64,000 nt of DNA from UBA4416 sp020846025 (GCA_963169295.1 CAUJDD010000079.1:1-64000); one strand, 5' to 3'. Shown: positions 1 through 8,151, counted from the stretch's first letter. Program-made: numbers and translations. The notes: a model not told the origin generated them from the sequence alone.

Positions 1-86
1 AATCGTGTAAATAAATCAACCCAATTAACAGTTGTAATTGTTACAAAATGGGCCTTGTCATTATCTCGCACTTTGTACTTTGTCGA

Positions 87-193
87 CATATAACAAAAAT
101 ACAAATTTATAATTATGGCAAATAATATCTTCACGTTGTTACAGGCACGGATTGGCTTTTGCTCAGCCACCGCTACAAATCCGCGCGAACGGG
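87..193. repeat. 107-bp direct repeat, copy 1 (REP-like palindrome inside)
   Basis: This stretch recurs at 328-434 with an offset of 241 bases. I see only two mismatches, in the short run after TTCACGTTGTTA. Its right half folds into a nested imperfect palindrome: CGGATT pairs with AATCCG, with GGCT/AGCC inside, and it ends in CGCGCGAACGGGG. The same end pattern closes the short palindrome at 300-327. Small dispersed palindromes of this kind resemble REP elements mobilised by REP-associated tyrosine transposases. No transposase is present here, so that link is inference. Confidence 0.8.
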
Positions 194-253
194 GTTATAA
201 AAGAAGTAAATGAAGCATACCTGTTTAAAGCGGCCGTGCAACAGTTACACTAA
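194..253 (+). pseudogene. 3' stub of a lost gene, directly after repeat copy 1
   Basis: Starting at the base after repeat copy 1 there is an open stretch encoding VIKEVNEAYLFKAAVQQLH followed by TAA, then a hairpin like a terminator. There is no start codon, and upstream is only the repeat. It therefore looks like the last 19 codons of a gene whose front was removed by a repeat-associated rearrangement. The tail shares the pattern V-I-K-x-V-x-E with the second stub at 433-546, which hints at related parent genes. The piece is short, so chance coding appearance cannot be excluded. Confidence 0.35.
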
Positions 254-255
254 AC

Positions 256-286
256 AAAAAACCGCAGCTGTTAACTACGGTTCCTT
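256..286 (+). terminator. Intrinsic terminator-like hairpin
   Basis: AACCGCAG and CTACGGTT form a stem with one mismatch around a 7-base loop, followed by a T-rich run. It lies just after the stub ending at 253, where a terminator of the lost gene would be expected. Confidence 0.5.
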
Positions 287-299
287 TTATTTATATGGT

Positions 300-327
300 C
301 ACGGACTGCAAGTCCGCGACAACGGGG
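300..327. repeat. Short REP-like palindrome
   Basis: CGGACT and AGTCCG form a perfect 6-bp stem with a 3-base loop at 302-316, followed by CGCGACAACGGGG. The tail AA-R-TCCGCG-nn-AACGGGG is shared with the longer palindromes in the two 107-bp repeats, so all three appear to belong to one family. It directly abuts repeat copy 2. Confidence 0.6.
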
Positions 328-434
328 CATATAACAAAAATACAAATTTATAATTATGGCAAATAATATCTTCACGTTGTTAAATGCACGGATTGGCTTT
401 TGCTCAGCCACCGCTACAAATCCGCGCGAACGGG
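328..434. repeat. 107-bp direct repeat, copy 2 (REP-like palindrome inside)
   Basis: Second copy of the repeat at 87-193, nearly identical. The open reading frame that follows it is in a different frame relative to the repeat than the one after copy 1. The repeat is therefore not coding sequence shared by the two stubs. It looks like an independent element that abuts both. Confidence 0.8.
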
Positions 435-546
435 TAAAGCGGATGCGGGGCGTGCTGTAAGTTCTGTAATAAAACAAGTTACCGAACTTGTTGAAGCTGC
501 TGCCGAGGGTTCTAAATTAACTAAAGCGGATTCGGGATTTAATTAA
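433..546 (+). pseudogene. 3' stub of a lost gene, directly after repeat copy 2
   Basis: From the end of repeat copy 2, 37 codons read open to a TAA. The product begins GKADAGRAVSSVIKQVTELV and continues as an Ala/Glu-rich helix-like stretch ending in DSGFN. The frame continues back into the repeat as far as a stop at 364-366, but no ATG is present. A strong bidirectional terminator follows at 560-594. I read this as the C-terminal end of a gene truncated at the repeat boundary. I do not recognise the family. Confidence 0.45.
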
Positions 547-559
547 TTTGTTCCACAAT

Positions 560-594
560 AAAAAAACCGTAGCGGATTAGCTACGGTTTTTTTG
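560..594. terminator. Bidirectional intrinsic terminator
   Basis: AAAAAACCGTAGC and GCTACGGTTTTTT form a strong stem with a 6-base loop flanked by A and T runs. It can end transcription from the plus-strand stub at 433-546 and from the minus-strand TPR gene that stops at 604. Confidence 0.85.
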
Positions 595-603
595 TTCAAC
601 TAT

Positions 604-1371
604 CTAATTATTCATTAACCTATCTTCACAATATTTTTTAATCTTGATTGTTTCAGAATTATTATTAAATCTATAATTAAAAAGAGTTTTCTCACTTGGA
701 AAATATGTTTTCCAAAAATAAAATGCTTTCTCTTTATCATTAATATACCATAGAGATATTATTATATCAGGTATAATCGCAGGACTAATTTTAAAGCTAT
801 TTTTTTTAGCTAATTCAAAATACTTTAAAAAATAAGTAGATGCCTTATAATAGTTCTTTCTATAATACATTGTCTGACCTATTGTATAATTCAAAAAAAC
901 ATTAATACTATCTATTTTTAAAGCCTCTGTGAAATTCAAATCAGCATTTAATGTATCATTATTCCCTTCATACAATAATGCTATAAACCGATGAGTTTCC
1001 AGATTACTATATTTTGTTAATGTTTTTTTTGCTAAAGAAATACCATCATTAAAATACTCCCTTCTAAGTAAGTAGGCAATTTTCAAATTATAAAAGTGGA
1101 TATTATTTGTATCAATAGATATTAATTCATCGTATAATCTTATAATCTTTTCTTGTTTTTTTTCATAAAAACAATATTCCATTTGATACGCATAATACTT
1201 TATTGCACTTGTGTCTTTTGGGAATTTATTATAAAACTTTCTGCTAACTCTATATGCTTTCTTTATCTTATTTTCCTTTTTATAATTTTCAATTTCAGTA
1301 ATATAAGCCTCTTTCTCTTGTGCAAATAAAGCATTGCACATTACTATTAATATAAATATAATTTTTAACAT
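604..1371 (-). CDS. Secreted TPR-like protein downstream of the RHS fragment
   Basis: 255 residues. Residues 1-17 look like a Sec signal peptide (MLKIIFILIVMCNALFA, cut before QEK). The rest is Lys/Tyr-rich paired helices with tetratricopeptide character: repeated Y/F, A and L spacing, and segments such as ALKIDSINVFLNYTIGQ followed by YYKASTYFLKYFELAK. It probably acts as a periplasmic protein-binding scaffold. The start codon lies 2 bases after the stop of the RHS fragment on the same strand. That is the usual place for an immunity gene behind an RHS toxin tip, but TPR proteins are not a standard immunity family, so this role is inference. No close named family recognised. Confidence 0.75.
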   Translation of the reverse strand: MLKIIFILIVMCNALFAQEKEAYITEIENYKKENKIKKAYRVSRKFYNKFPKDTSAIKYYAYQMEYCFYEKKQEKIIRLYDELISIDTNNIHFYNLKIAYLLRREYFNDGISLAKKTLTKYSNLETHRFIALLYEGNNDTLNADLNFTEALKIDSINVFLNYTIGQTMYYRKNYYKASTYFLKYFELAKKNSFKISPAIIPDIIISLWYINDKEKAFYFWKTYFPSEKTLFNYRFNNNSETIKIKKYCEDRLMNN

Positions 1372-1373
1372 AA

Positions 1374-2444
1374 CTATTTCCTGCCTCTTATTTTAACTTT
1401 TAAATAAAATGCGCCTGGTGAGCCACCATCTTGATTAGTTACAGTTACTTTAATAGCACGTCTATTTATATTTATATTATTGAAATTAATAACCCTATTA
1501 ACAGTAATACCTTCACCAAATGGCATAGTAGTAGGAGGTAAAATAACAGTAGAACCTTGTGTAATTGTGACTACATCACCGCCACTTACAGGGTCACCTG
1601 TGTCATTATTTGATGAGAATTTTAATATAATTCTACCTCTTGAATAAGACCTCTTGGTAGTAACTTCCTGCGGACTAGTTGTTTCTCCAGCACCTTCGCC
1701 AACTCCAAAATCTTTTTTAGTTTCTCTTAAATCATTTCCAAATTTTGAACTGAAATGATTTTGTGAAGGACTAGGGTCATTTGGGTCGTAATTAGGGTCT
1801 GCATTTACCATTGAATTCGACGCAGCCAATAAATCATTCGTATGTCCTTTATTAAATTTGTAATGATAAAATTGGTCAATATTATCTATTTTATGGCTAC
1901 GTTGAAAATCAACATTTTGTCTAAATTGACTATTCTTACCACTAAATGCATAAGTAGCCCAAAATTTTATTTTTTGAAATACATTACCATGAACTTTTAC
2001 TACATCACCATTAGGGTCAACATTTAAAATAGGATTATTATTAAAACAAGAGTAATCACTTATACCTGGCACAGGAACAGGATCCATATTCCATCTTCTG
2101 CCTAATCTACTATCATACTCCCAATACTCTGCTGTATAAATACCTTGTGCGATTTCATCGTCTTTCTCCTGTCCATTAGAACCACCGTAGCGATAAGCAT
2201 TTCGATTAAAGGTACGTCCGGGCATCGCTTGATGATGACTATAATAATCCGTTGCACTAATAATATCAGGAAGATAGTAATCAACAATGTTATCACTGTT
2301 ATTATCTACTGCAAGTTTCCTATCAGACACCACAGTTAAAACATTCCCTAAATGGTTACATAATTTATATGAATTAATTCTTTTCACTAAGTAAATATAA
2401 AAAAAACGCTCCAAATTTTTAAAAAACTTGGAGCGTTTAAACAA
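1374..2444 (-). CDS. 5'-truncated RHS repeat-associated core protein with unknown C-terminal domain
   Basis: The open frame is 356 residues. RHS core hallmarks are clear from about residue 28: NHLGNVLTVVSDRK, then MPGR, YRYGGSNGQEKDDEI, EYWEYDSRLGRRWNMDP and NNNPILNVDPNGD (to about 147). Such cores normally end proteins of over 1000 residues; here the YD-repeat shell is missing. The frame opens with TTG just after the secDF stop codon, and its first ~20 codons read through the secDF terminator hairpin, so the front is not genuine coding. Residues 148-356 are a variable C-terminal domain I do not recognise: a charged His/Phe-rich part, a PN-rich linker, and a beta-rich end rich in V/I/N with a basic tail. 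RHS C-termini are often toxins, but no nuclease or deaminase motif is evident. Probably an orphan tip and possibly not expressed. Confidence 0.7.
   Translation of the reverse strand: MFKRSKFFKNLERFFYIYLVKRINSYKLCNHLGNVLTVVSDRKLAVDNNSDNIVDYYLPDIISATDYYSHHQAMPGRTFNRNAYRYGGSNGQEKDDEIAQGIYTAEYWEYDSRLGRRWNMDPVPVPGISDYSCFNNNPILNVDPNGDVVKVHGNVFQKIKFWATYAFSGKNSQFRQNVDFQRSHKIDNIDQFYHYKFNKGHTNDLLAASNSMVNADPNYDPNDPSPSQNHFSSKFGNDLRETKKDFGVGEGAGETTSPQEVTTKRSYSRGRIILKFSSNNDTGDPVSGGDVVTITQGSTVILPPTTMPFGEGITVNRVINFNNININRRAIKVTVTNQDGGSPGAFYLKVKIRGRK
2394..2438 (-). terminator. secDF terminator
   Basis: AAACGCTCCAA (2404-2414) pairs with TTGGAGCGTTT (2428-2438). On the minus strand the stem is followed by a run of eight T. 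It lies 19 bases after the secDF stop codon. The RHS fragment's apparent N-terminus overlaps it. Confidence 0.85.
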
Positions 2445-2456
2445 CGTTATTGTTAC

Positions 2457-5400
2457 TTATTTTTTCTTATCAAAATCAACCACAATTGGTGTTGAGATAC
2501 ATAATGACGAGTAAGTACCAATAATACGACCAATTAATAAAGCAAATATAAATCCTCTAATACTTTCTCCACCAAAGATGAAGATAACAATTAACACAAA
2601 AAATACCGTTAATGATGTTAAAATAGTACGACTTAATGTGCTATTTAATGCGTAATTAATTAAAGTATTATGCTCTTCTTCAGTTTCATCAGCTTTGCTA
2701 TCTTCGGCAAGGCGTTCACGAATACGGTCAAATACTACCACAGTTTCTGTCATTGTATAACCCATTACAGTTAATATTGCAGCAATAAAATCTTGTCCAA
2801 TTTCTAATGAAAAAGGCACTACACCTTCTAAAATAGTGTAAAAAGATAAAACAATTAACACGTCGTGGAATAAGGCTACTACGGCACCTAAACCATATTG
2901 CCATTTTTTAAATCGTACAACAATGTATATAAACATCACTAAGCACGAAAATAAAATAGCAGCATAAGCACCATATAAAATGTCGGTGGCAATGGTTGGC
3001 CCTACCTTTTGTTGACTTACCAAATCATGTTTTACTTGCAAGGTATTTAAACCATCGTTTAAGGCTTTTTCTACCTCAGTATCTACAGTTGGAGAGTTAT
3101 CACTTACACGGTACGAAGTAGTAATTTTCATTTGATGGCTACCTCCTACTGTTTTTACTTCTAACGAAGCATCTTTAAAAGCATCTTTTAAAGCATGTTT
3201 CACATCTTCAGTATTCATTTCTTTATCAAAACGAACCATATAGGTACGTCCACCTTTAAAATCAACACCTAATTTTAATCCACCATTTACAAAATACATA
3301 ATTGTACCAGCAAAAATAATTACTGACGAAATGGTATAATATAATTTACGACGTCCTACAAAATTAATAGCTACATCTTTGAATGAGTTGCGAGTTGCAT
3401 TATTATCAAATGGTATCTCCATTTTGCGGCTCAACATCCAATCAAAAATTAAACGTGTAATTAAAATAGCCGAGAATAATGAAGCACCAATACCAATTAA
3501 TAAAGTAGTAGCAAAGCCTTGCACAGGCCCCGAACCAAATACCATTAAGATGATAGCCAAAATAGCCAAGGTAACGTTTGAGTCGATAATAGAACTCATA
3601 GCGTGCTTAAAGCCTTCTTTTATAGCATGTGCGGTTGCTTTGCCTTGTGCTAACTCTTCACGCACCCTTTCAAAAATTAAGATGTTGGCATCTACTGCCA
3701 AACCAATGGTTAACACAATACCTGCAATACCTGGTAAGGTAAGTACTGCATTCATAGAACTTAAAATACCCATAATAAAAAACATATTGGCTACCAATGC
3801 CACATTGGCTACCATACCTGCTTTGTTATAGTACATATACATAAATACTAAAATAACAAGTAAAGCTACCATCGTACTTGTTAAACCAGAGTCAATAGCC
3901 TCTTGCCCTAATGTAGGACCTACCACGCTTTCTTCAACAATACGAGCAGGCGCAGGTAATTTACCAGCACTCAATACAGCGGCTAATGCCTCAGCTTCTT
4001 CTACAGTAAAGTTACCCGTAATTTGGGAGTTACCGCCTTTAATTTCGCCATTTACAGTAGGTGCCGAATAAACCATGTTATCCATTACTACAGCAATTGA
4101 ACGGCCTTTTTTATCGCCTTGTGGTGCGTTTTCTCTTGTAAGCTTAGCCCATTTTTGAGCTGCTTCACCAGTCATACTCATGCTAATATATGGATGTCCG
4201 CCACTTTGCGCATCAAAATCTTTTCTAGCATCAGTAATGATATCGCCATACATTGCCGCTTTACCATTGCGATCGGTTACTTTTATAGCATATAATTCAT
4301 AATACACACCTATCACATCACCCGATTCGTTTTTAACTTCTTCGGGTTTAGCGCCCCACATAAATTTAAGTTTTTTAGGTAAAAATGATTTTAAGGCAGG
4401 ATTTTTTAGTAATTCATTTGCTTTTGCAGTATCTTCTTTGCTATATGCACGGGCAACAACCGGACCAGGTAAAAATTGCTCTGGCTGTTGAGTTTGTTGG
4501 TTATACGATACATTTGCTTTTAAAGGACTAGGTGTGTTACCCACATATATTAATGGGAAACGCATATTGAATGAATCTAAAGCAGTTAATTTTACTTTGT
4601 TATCTACTGCTTTAGTAGCTAATGAATCACTTGTTTTATTTAAGCTATCAACTACTGCCGAAGCTACTTTATTTGTATCCGCAGGTGTAGTTGTTTTAGT
4701 AGAATCGGTAGCTACTGTATTGGTTGTATCTGATTTAAAATCAAAATTAGGATATAATGCCTTTGATAATTTAGTATTTGCTTCAATTAATAAATTACCT
4801 AACTCGGTATTATCGTATGTTTCCCAAAACTCTAAATTAGCAGTACCTTGTAATAATTCACGTACACGCTCTTTATCTTTTACTCCGGGCAATTCAACTA
4901 AAATACGTCCGCTATTGCCCAATTTTTGAATATTAGGTTGTGCAACCCCAAAACGGTCGATACGAGAGCGGAAAGTTTTCTCTGAATTAGAAATAGATTC
5001 ATCTACTTTTTCGCGAATAAATTTAATAACGTCTTCGTTTGATGCGTTGTAATCAATTTTACCTTTTAATTCAATAGTTTGAAACAAAGGTGCTAAACGA
5101 CCATTGGGTGCATTTTCTTTATACTTTTTAGCAAATAAAGTAAGATAATCATCGTTATTGCCAACACCCAAGCTGTTTTGAGCGTCTTCTAATGATTTTT
5201 TAAATAATGGATCTTGATTATCATTCGACATGTTTTTTACAATGTCTTTTACAGATATTTCAAGTGTTACGTTCATACCACCACGTAAGTCTAAGCCTAG
5301 GTTAATTTCACGACGCTTACACTCATCGTAAGTATAACTCGCAACTAATAAGTCATACACTGGTTGGTTTTTTACCGAATCTAAATAGCGATCGGCCAAT

Positions 5401-5618
5401 TTTTCTTTTAAAGAATCTAAATAAAACGATTCTTTTGTAGCATCGCCATTAGCGTATTTTTTGGCGTTGGCTTGCACCGTAGCTGATTCTAACAAGCTAG
5501 TGGCATAATTGTTAGCATCTGATTCTACTCCACGAGTAACCCATGTAAATGATAAATAAAAAATACAGGCTAAGGCTAATAAAATAGCAAAAATCTTAAT
5601 GGCACCTTTGTTTTGCAT
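2457..5618 (-). CDS. secDF: Protein translocase subunit SecDF (fused)
   Basis: 1053 residues, the length of fused Bacteroidota SecDF. It is an inner-membrane RND-type factor that uses the proton gradient to pull Sec substrates across. An N-terminal membrane segment (about 7-27) is followed by the SecD motif NLGLDLRGG at 106-114. The large periplasmic P1 region is interrupted by a low-complexity Thr/Ser/Ala/Asp insert at about 297-345, common in this phylum. The SecD membrane bundle includes GIAGIVLTIGLAVDANILIFERVREE, given here only as landmarks VDANI and ERVREE. The SecF half starts near 745 with GVDFKGGR and ends in another six-helix block (TETVVVFDRIRE). It has its own promoter (5649-5680) and terminator, so it is probably transcribed alone. 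The window's T9SS cargo proteins need Sec export first. Confidence 0.97.
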   Translation of the reverse strand: MQNKGAIKIFAILLALACIFYLSFTWVTRGVESDANNYATSLLESATVQANAKKYANGDATKESFYLDSLKEKLADRYLDSVKNQPVYDLLVASYTYDECKRREINLGLDLRGGMNVTLEISVKDIVKNMSNDNQDPLFKKSLEDAQNSLGVGNNDDYLTLFAKKYKENAPNGRLAPLFQTIELKGKIDYNASNEDVIKFIREKVDESISNSEKTFRSRIDRFGVAQPNIQKLGNSGRILVELPGVKDKERVRELLQGTANLEFWETYDNTELGNLLIEANTKLSKALYPNFDFKSDTTNTVATDSTKTTTPADTNKVASAVVDSLNKTSDSLATKAVDNKVKLTALDSFNMRFPLIYVGNTPSPLKANVSYNQQTQQPEQFLPGPVVARAYSKEDTAKANELLKNPALKSFLPKKLKFMWGAKPEEVKNESGDVIGVYYELYAIKVTDRNGKAAMYGDIITDARKDFDAQSGGHPYISMSMTGEAAQKWAKLTRENAPQGDKKGRSIAVVMDNMVYSAPTVNGEIKGGNSQITGNFTVEEAEALAAVLSAGKLPAPARIVEESVVGPTLGQEAIDSGLTSTMVALLVILVFMYMYYNKAGMVANVALVANMFFIMGILSSMNAVLTLPGIAGIVLTIGLAVDANILIFERVREELAQGKATAHAIKEGFKHAMSSIIDSNVTLAILAIILMVFGSGPVQGFATTLLIGIGASLFSAILITRLIFDWMLSRKMEIPFDNNATRNSFKDVAINFVGRRKLYYTISSVIIFAGTIMYFVNGGLKLGVDFKGGRTYMVRFDKEMNTEDVKHALKDAFKDASLEVKTVGGSHQMKITTSYRVSDNSPTVDTEVEKALNDGLNTLQVKHDLVSQQKVGPTIATDILYGAYAAILFSCLVMFIYIVVRFKKWQYGLGAVVALFHDVLIVLSFYTILEGVVPFSLEIGQDFIAAILTVMGYTMTETVVVFDRIRERLAEDSKADETEEEHNTLINYALNSTLSRTILTSLTVFFVLIVIFIFGGESIRGFIFALLIGRIIGTYSSLCISTPIVVDFDKKK

Positions 5619-5648
5619 AAAATGGTCTTTTCAATAAAATTAAGGGTG

Positions 5649-5680
5649 CAAATATAATGTAACGCTACATATAAAACAAA
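5649..5680 (-). promoter_or_regulatory. secDF promoter (Bacteroidota type)
   Basis: Read on the minus strand: TTTG at 5680-5677, a 20-base spacer, then TATATTTG at 5656-5649. This matches the Bacteroidota -33/-7 consensus well. Transcription would begin near 5642, leaving a leader of about 24 bases before the ATG at 5618. Confidence 0.75.
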
Positions 5681-5734
5681 TAAATTTAATATTGATAATT
5701 AAGTAGTTAGCTATTTTTTCACTTAATTAATTCG

Positions 5735-5742
5735 TATTTTTG
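5735..5742 (+). promoter_or_regulatory. -7 promoter element close to the start codon
   Basis: TATTTTTG matches TAnnTTTG, and the ATG of the FG-GAP gene follows after only five bases. No clear -33 TTTG is seen. If this is the promoter, the mRNA is leaderless or nearly so. Confidence 0.55.
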
Positions 5743-5747
5743 AGCCT

Positions 5748-7979
5748 ATGACAAGATGTGAACTTATTATAAGCTTTTTAATTTGGGGAATAGTTTTACA
5801 GGCTCAAAACCTAGTTTACCGAGATACAACCCCAAGTGTTTTTGAAAATGGTGTAAAACTAAAAATGCCTTGGGCAGGTGGAATCAATTTTGCTTCATTC
5901 ACATCTATTGATTTAAACGCCGATGGAAAATTAGACCTTGCCACCTTTGATAAAATAAGTGGTTCGGGTGGAAAACTAAGAACATACTTAAATGTGGGCG
6001 GTGTAGGCGAAGCTAAATACTTACATAGTTTTACCTATCAGGAAGATTTTCCAACTGTTACTGATTGGGCACTTTTTTTTGATTATAATTTTGATGGTAA
6101 AGCTGATTTGTTTACTTACACAACAGGTGGAATAAAAGTTTTTAAAAACACATCAAGTGGTGCTACACTTTCGTTTCAATTAGAAAAATCTTTATTAAGA
6201 AGCAATTATAACCCAGGTGGCCCTACTCCTAATTATAGCAACATACCTGTTATAACCGTTGGCATACCTGGCATAGCTGATTTAGATAATGATGGCGACT
6301 TAGATATTTTAACCTTTTCGTACACAGGTGTAAGAGTTGAATTTCATAAAAACATGAGTCAAGAAAAATATGGAGTAGCAGATAGTCTTGTATTTGATAT
6401 GGTAGATAATTGCTGGGGCGATTTTCAAGAAAGTTCTTGTATGGTAGATTTAAACATGTGCCCATTTATGAAACAATACCAACAAGCTATTGAGACAAAT
6501 CCCAATAAAGTACTACATGCAGGTTCGTGTATTATGTGCTTTGATAGAGATGGCGATGGTGACCAAGAATTATTATTAGGTGATGTATCTTGTAATCATC
6601 CTATTTTTGTATCAAATGAGGGTAGTGCTAGTAATGCACATATAGGCGACACAACAGCACTATTTCCTAATTACCCAAACAAAGCCTCAACCAATGTCAT
6701 TCGTTTTAATACATTTCCTTGTTCGTATCATTTAGATATTAATAATGATGGTGCTAAAGATTTAATTGTAACACCTAACTCCATATCGGGTGCCGAAAAT
6801 TATCAAAGTGTTTGGTATTACCAAAACACTTCAACTACACCCACAGTTAATTTTGTTTATCAGCAAAATAATTTTTTACAAGATAATATGATTGAATTAG
6901 GCGAAGGTGCTTACCCTGTTATATTTGATGCCGACTCCGATGGAAAAAATGATTTAATAGTTGGTAACCTTGGTTATTTTACAGTAAATACTAATAAATC
7001 TAAATTAGCTTATTATAGAAATATTGGCACAAATGCGTCACCATCATTTTCATTAATTACTCGTGATTATCAAAACCTGTCGAGCTACAATATTTTTTCA
7101 ATGGCTCCTACATTTGGCGACTTAGATGGCGATGGCGATAAAGATTTAATAATTGGAAGCAATAATGGACGAGTACATTATTTTGAAAACACGGCTGGTG
7201 CCGGTAACGCCGCAGTATATAGTAACTACACTGCCAACTACCAAAACATATTAGGTAACAATTTAGTTTATCCGCAGTTGTTTGACGTGGATAATAATGG
7301 TACATTGGATTTACTATTAGGCTCTTTAAATGGCAAACTAACTTATTACCAAAACATAGGAACTACAACAGTTCCTAATTTCACGTTGGTAACTAATAGT
7401 TTTGGAAATGTAGATGTGCGACAATTAAGTATTGGAGCAACAACAGGCTATAGCACACCCTATATGTATAGAGATGCAGGTGTAACTAAATTATTAGTAG
7501 GATGTGAAGTAGGAAGTATTTATTTATACGATAACATTGATGGGAATTTGAATGGTACATTTCAAAAGGTGGATACAATGTTGTTTGGCATTAACGAAGG
7601 AACACGCAGTGCACCTTGTTACGAAGATATTACGAGCGATGGTAAACGTGATTTATTAGTAGGAAACTATTCAGGTGGAATTGCTTTTTTTAATTCTACT
7701 AATGTAAGTATGGTAAATGTTAAAGAAATATTTTACGAAAATGAAGTCATAGTTTTTCCTAATCCAACTAGCCAAACTCTTAACATTTCTATAAGCAATC
7801 ATCAAATAGAAACACTTAAAATTTCTTGTGTGGATATGTTAGGGAAAAACCTTAAGCAATGGGAAAGTCAACAAAAAAATATCACACTAGATGTTTCCTC
7901 TTTTAATAAAGGCATCTATTTTATATTAATCAGTAACCCAACAGGAGTTACCATTCGTAAAAAAATAATTATTGAATAA
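5748..7979 (+). CDS. FG-GAP/VCBS repeat protein with T9SS type A sorting domain
   Basis: 743 residues. A signal peptide (about 1-20, ending VLQAQ) leads into at least nine Asp-rich FG-GAP/VCBS motifs of the type D-x-D/N-x-D/N-G-x-x-D-L, for example DLNADGKLDLATFD, DLDNDGDLDILTF, DADSDGKNDLIVG and DLDGDGDKDLIIGS. These usually build a calcium-binding beta-propeller. Cys pairs near the middle (SSCMVDLNMCPF, CIMCFDRDGDGD) may form disulfides. The end carries a type A sorting domain: VFPNPTSQTLNIS, LGK and FNKGIYFI with a basic tail. It is predicted to be exported by Sec, passed through T9SS and anchored or released at the surface. The exact ligand is unknown. Convergent with the trans-sulfuration gene. 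Confidence 0.9.
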   Translation: MTRCELIISFLIWGIVLQAQNLVYRDTTPSVFENGVKLKMPWAGGINFASFTSIDLNADGKLDLATFDKISGSGGKLRTYLNVGGVGEAKYLHSFTYQEDFPTVTDWALFFDYNFDGKADLFTYTTGGIKVFKNTSSGATLSFQLEKSLLRSNYNPGGPTPNYSNIPVITVGIPGIADLDNDGDLDILTFSYTGVRVEFHKNMSQEKYGVADSLVFDMVDNCWGDFQESSCMVDLNMCPFMKQYQQAIETNPNKVLHAGSCIMCFDRDGDGDQELLLGDVSCNHPIFVSNEGSASNAHIGDTTALFPNYPNKASTNVIRFNTFPCSYHLDINNDGAKDLIVTPNSISGAENYQSVWYYQNTSTTPTVNFVYQQNNFLQDNMIELGEGAYPVIFDADSDGKNDLIVGNLGYFTVNTNKSKLAYYRNIGTNASPSFSLITRDYQNLSSYNIFSMAPTFGDLDGDGDKDLIIGSNNGRVHYFENTAGAGNAAVYSNYTANYQNILGNNLVYPQLFDVDNNGTLDLLLGSLNGKLTYYQNIGTTTVPNFTLVTNSFGNVDVRQLSIGATTGYSTPYMYRDAGVTKLLVGCEVGSIYLYDNIDGNLNGTFQKVDTMLFGINEGTRSAPCYEDITSDGKRDLLVGNYSGGIAFFNSTNVSMVNVKEIFYENEVIVFPNPTSQTLNISISNHQIETLKISCVDMLGKNLKQWESQQKNITLDVSSFNKGIYFILISNPTGVTIRKKIIIE

Positions 7980-8030
7980 TTTAACCCAAATTATGTATTA
8001 GCAATTCTATTACGAGCTAAAATCTCTGCA

Positions 8031-8103
8031 AAATATGAAGCTTCGCAACTTTTTCTCTTTCACCGTAGCAGTGGCTACGCTTCACTCGTAAAAGTTCATA
8101 TTT
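8031..8103. other. Structured intergenic inverted repeat
   Basis: Nested inverted repeats lie between two convergent genes: AAATATGAA (8031-8039) with TTCATATTT (8095-8103), AACTTTT (8047-8053) with AAAAGTT (8090-8096), and a central GTAGC/GCTAC stem with a 4-base loop at 8065-8078. Outer and middle arms share two bases, so they compete slightly. It could be a terminator or a dispersed palindromic element. The remainder of 7980-8151 shows nothing. Confidence 0.4.
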
Positions 8104-8151
8104 TATTGGGCTTTTAACTCTCACTACTAATTTCTAATGCATAATCTGGGT

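Noticed and set aside
271..477. Minus-strand open frame of 68 codons across the repeat region
   Set aside because: It runs through the REP-like repeat and a terminator stem on the opposite strand of both stubs; no protein-like composition.
1842..2339. Short plus-strand and minus-strand open frames inside the RHS fragment
   Set aside because: They lie in other frames of a gene with clear RHS core motifs and have no recognisable features.
3379..4929. Plus-strand open frames of 131-150 codons opposite secDF
   Set aside because: Antisense shadows of a well-conserved gene.
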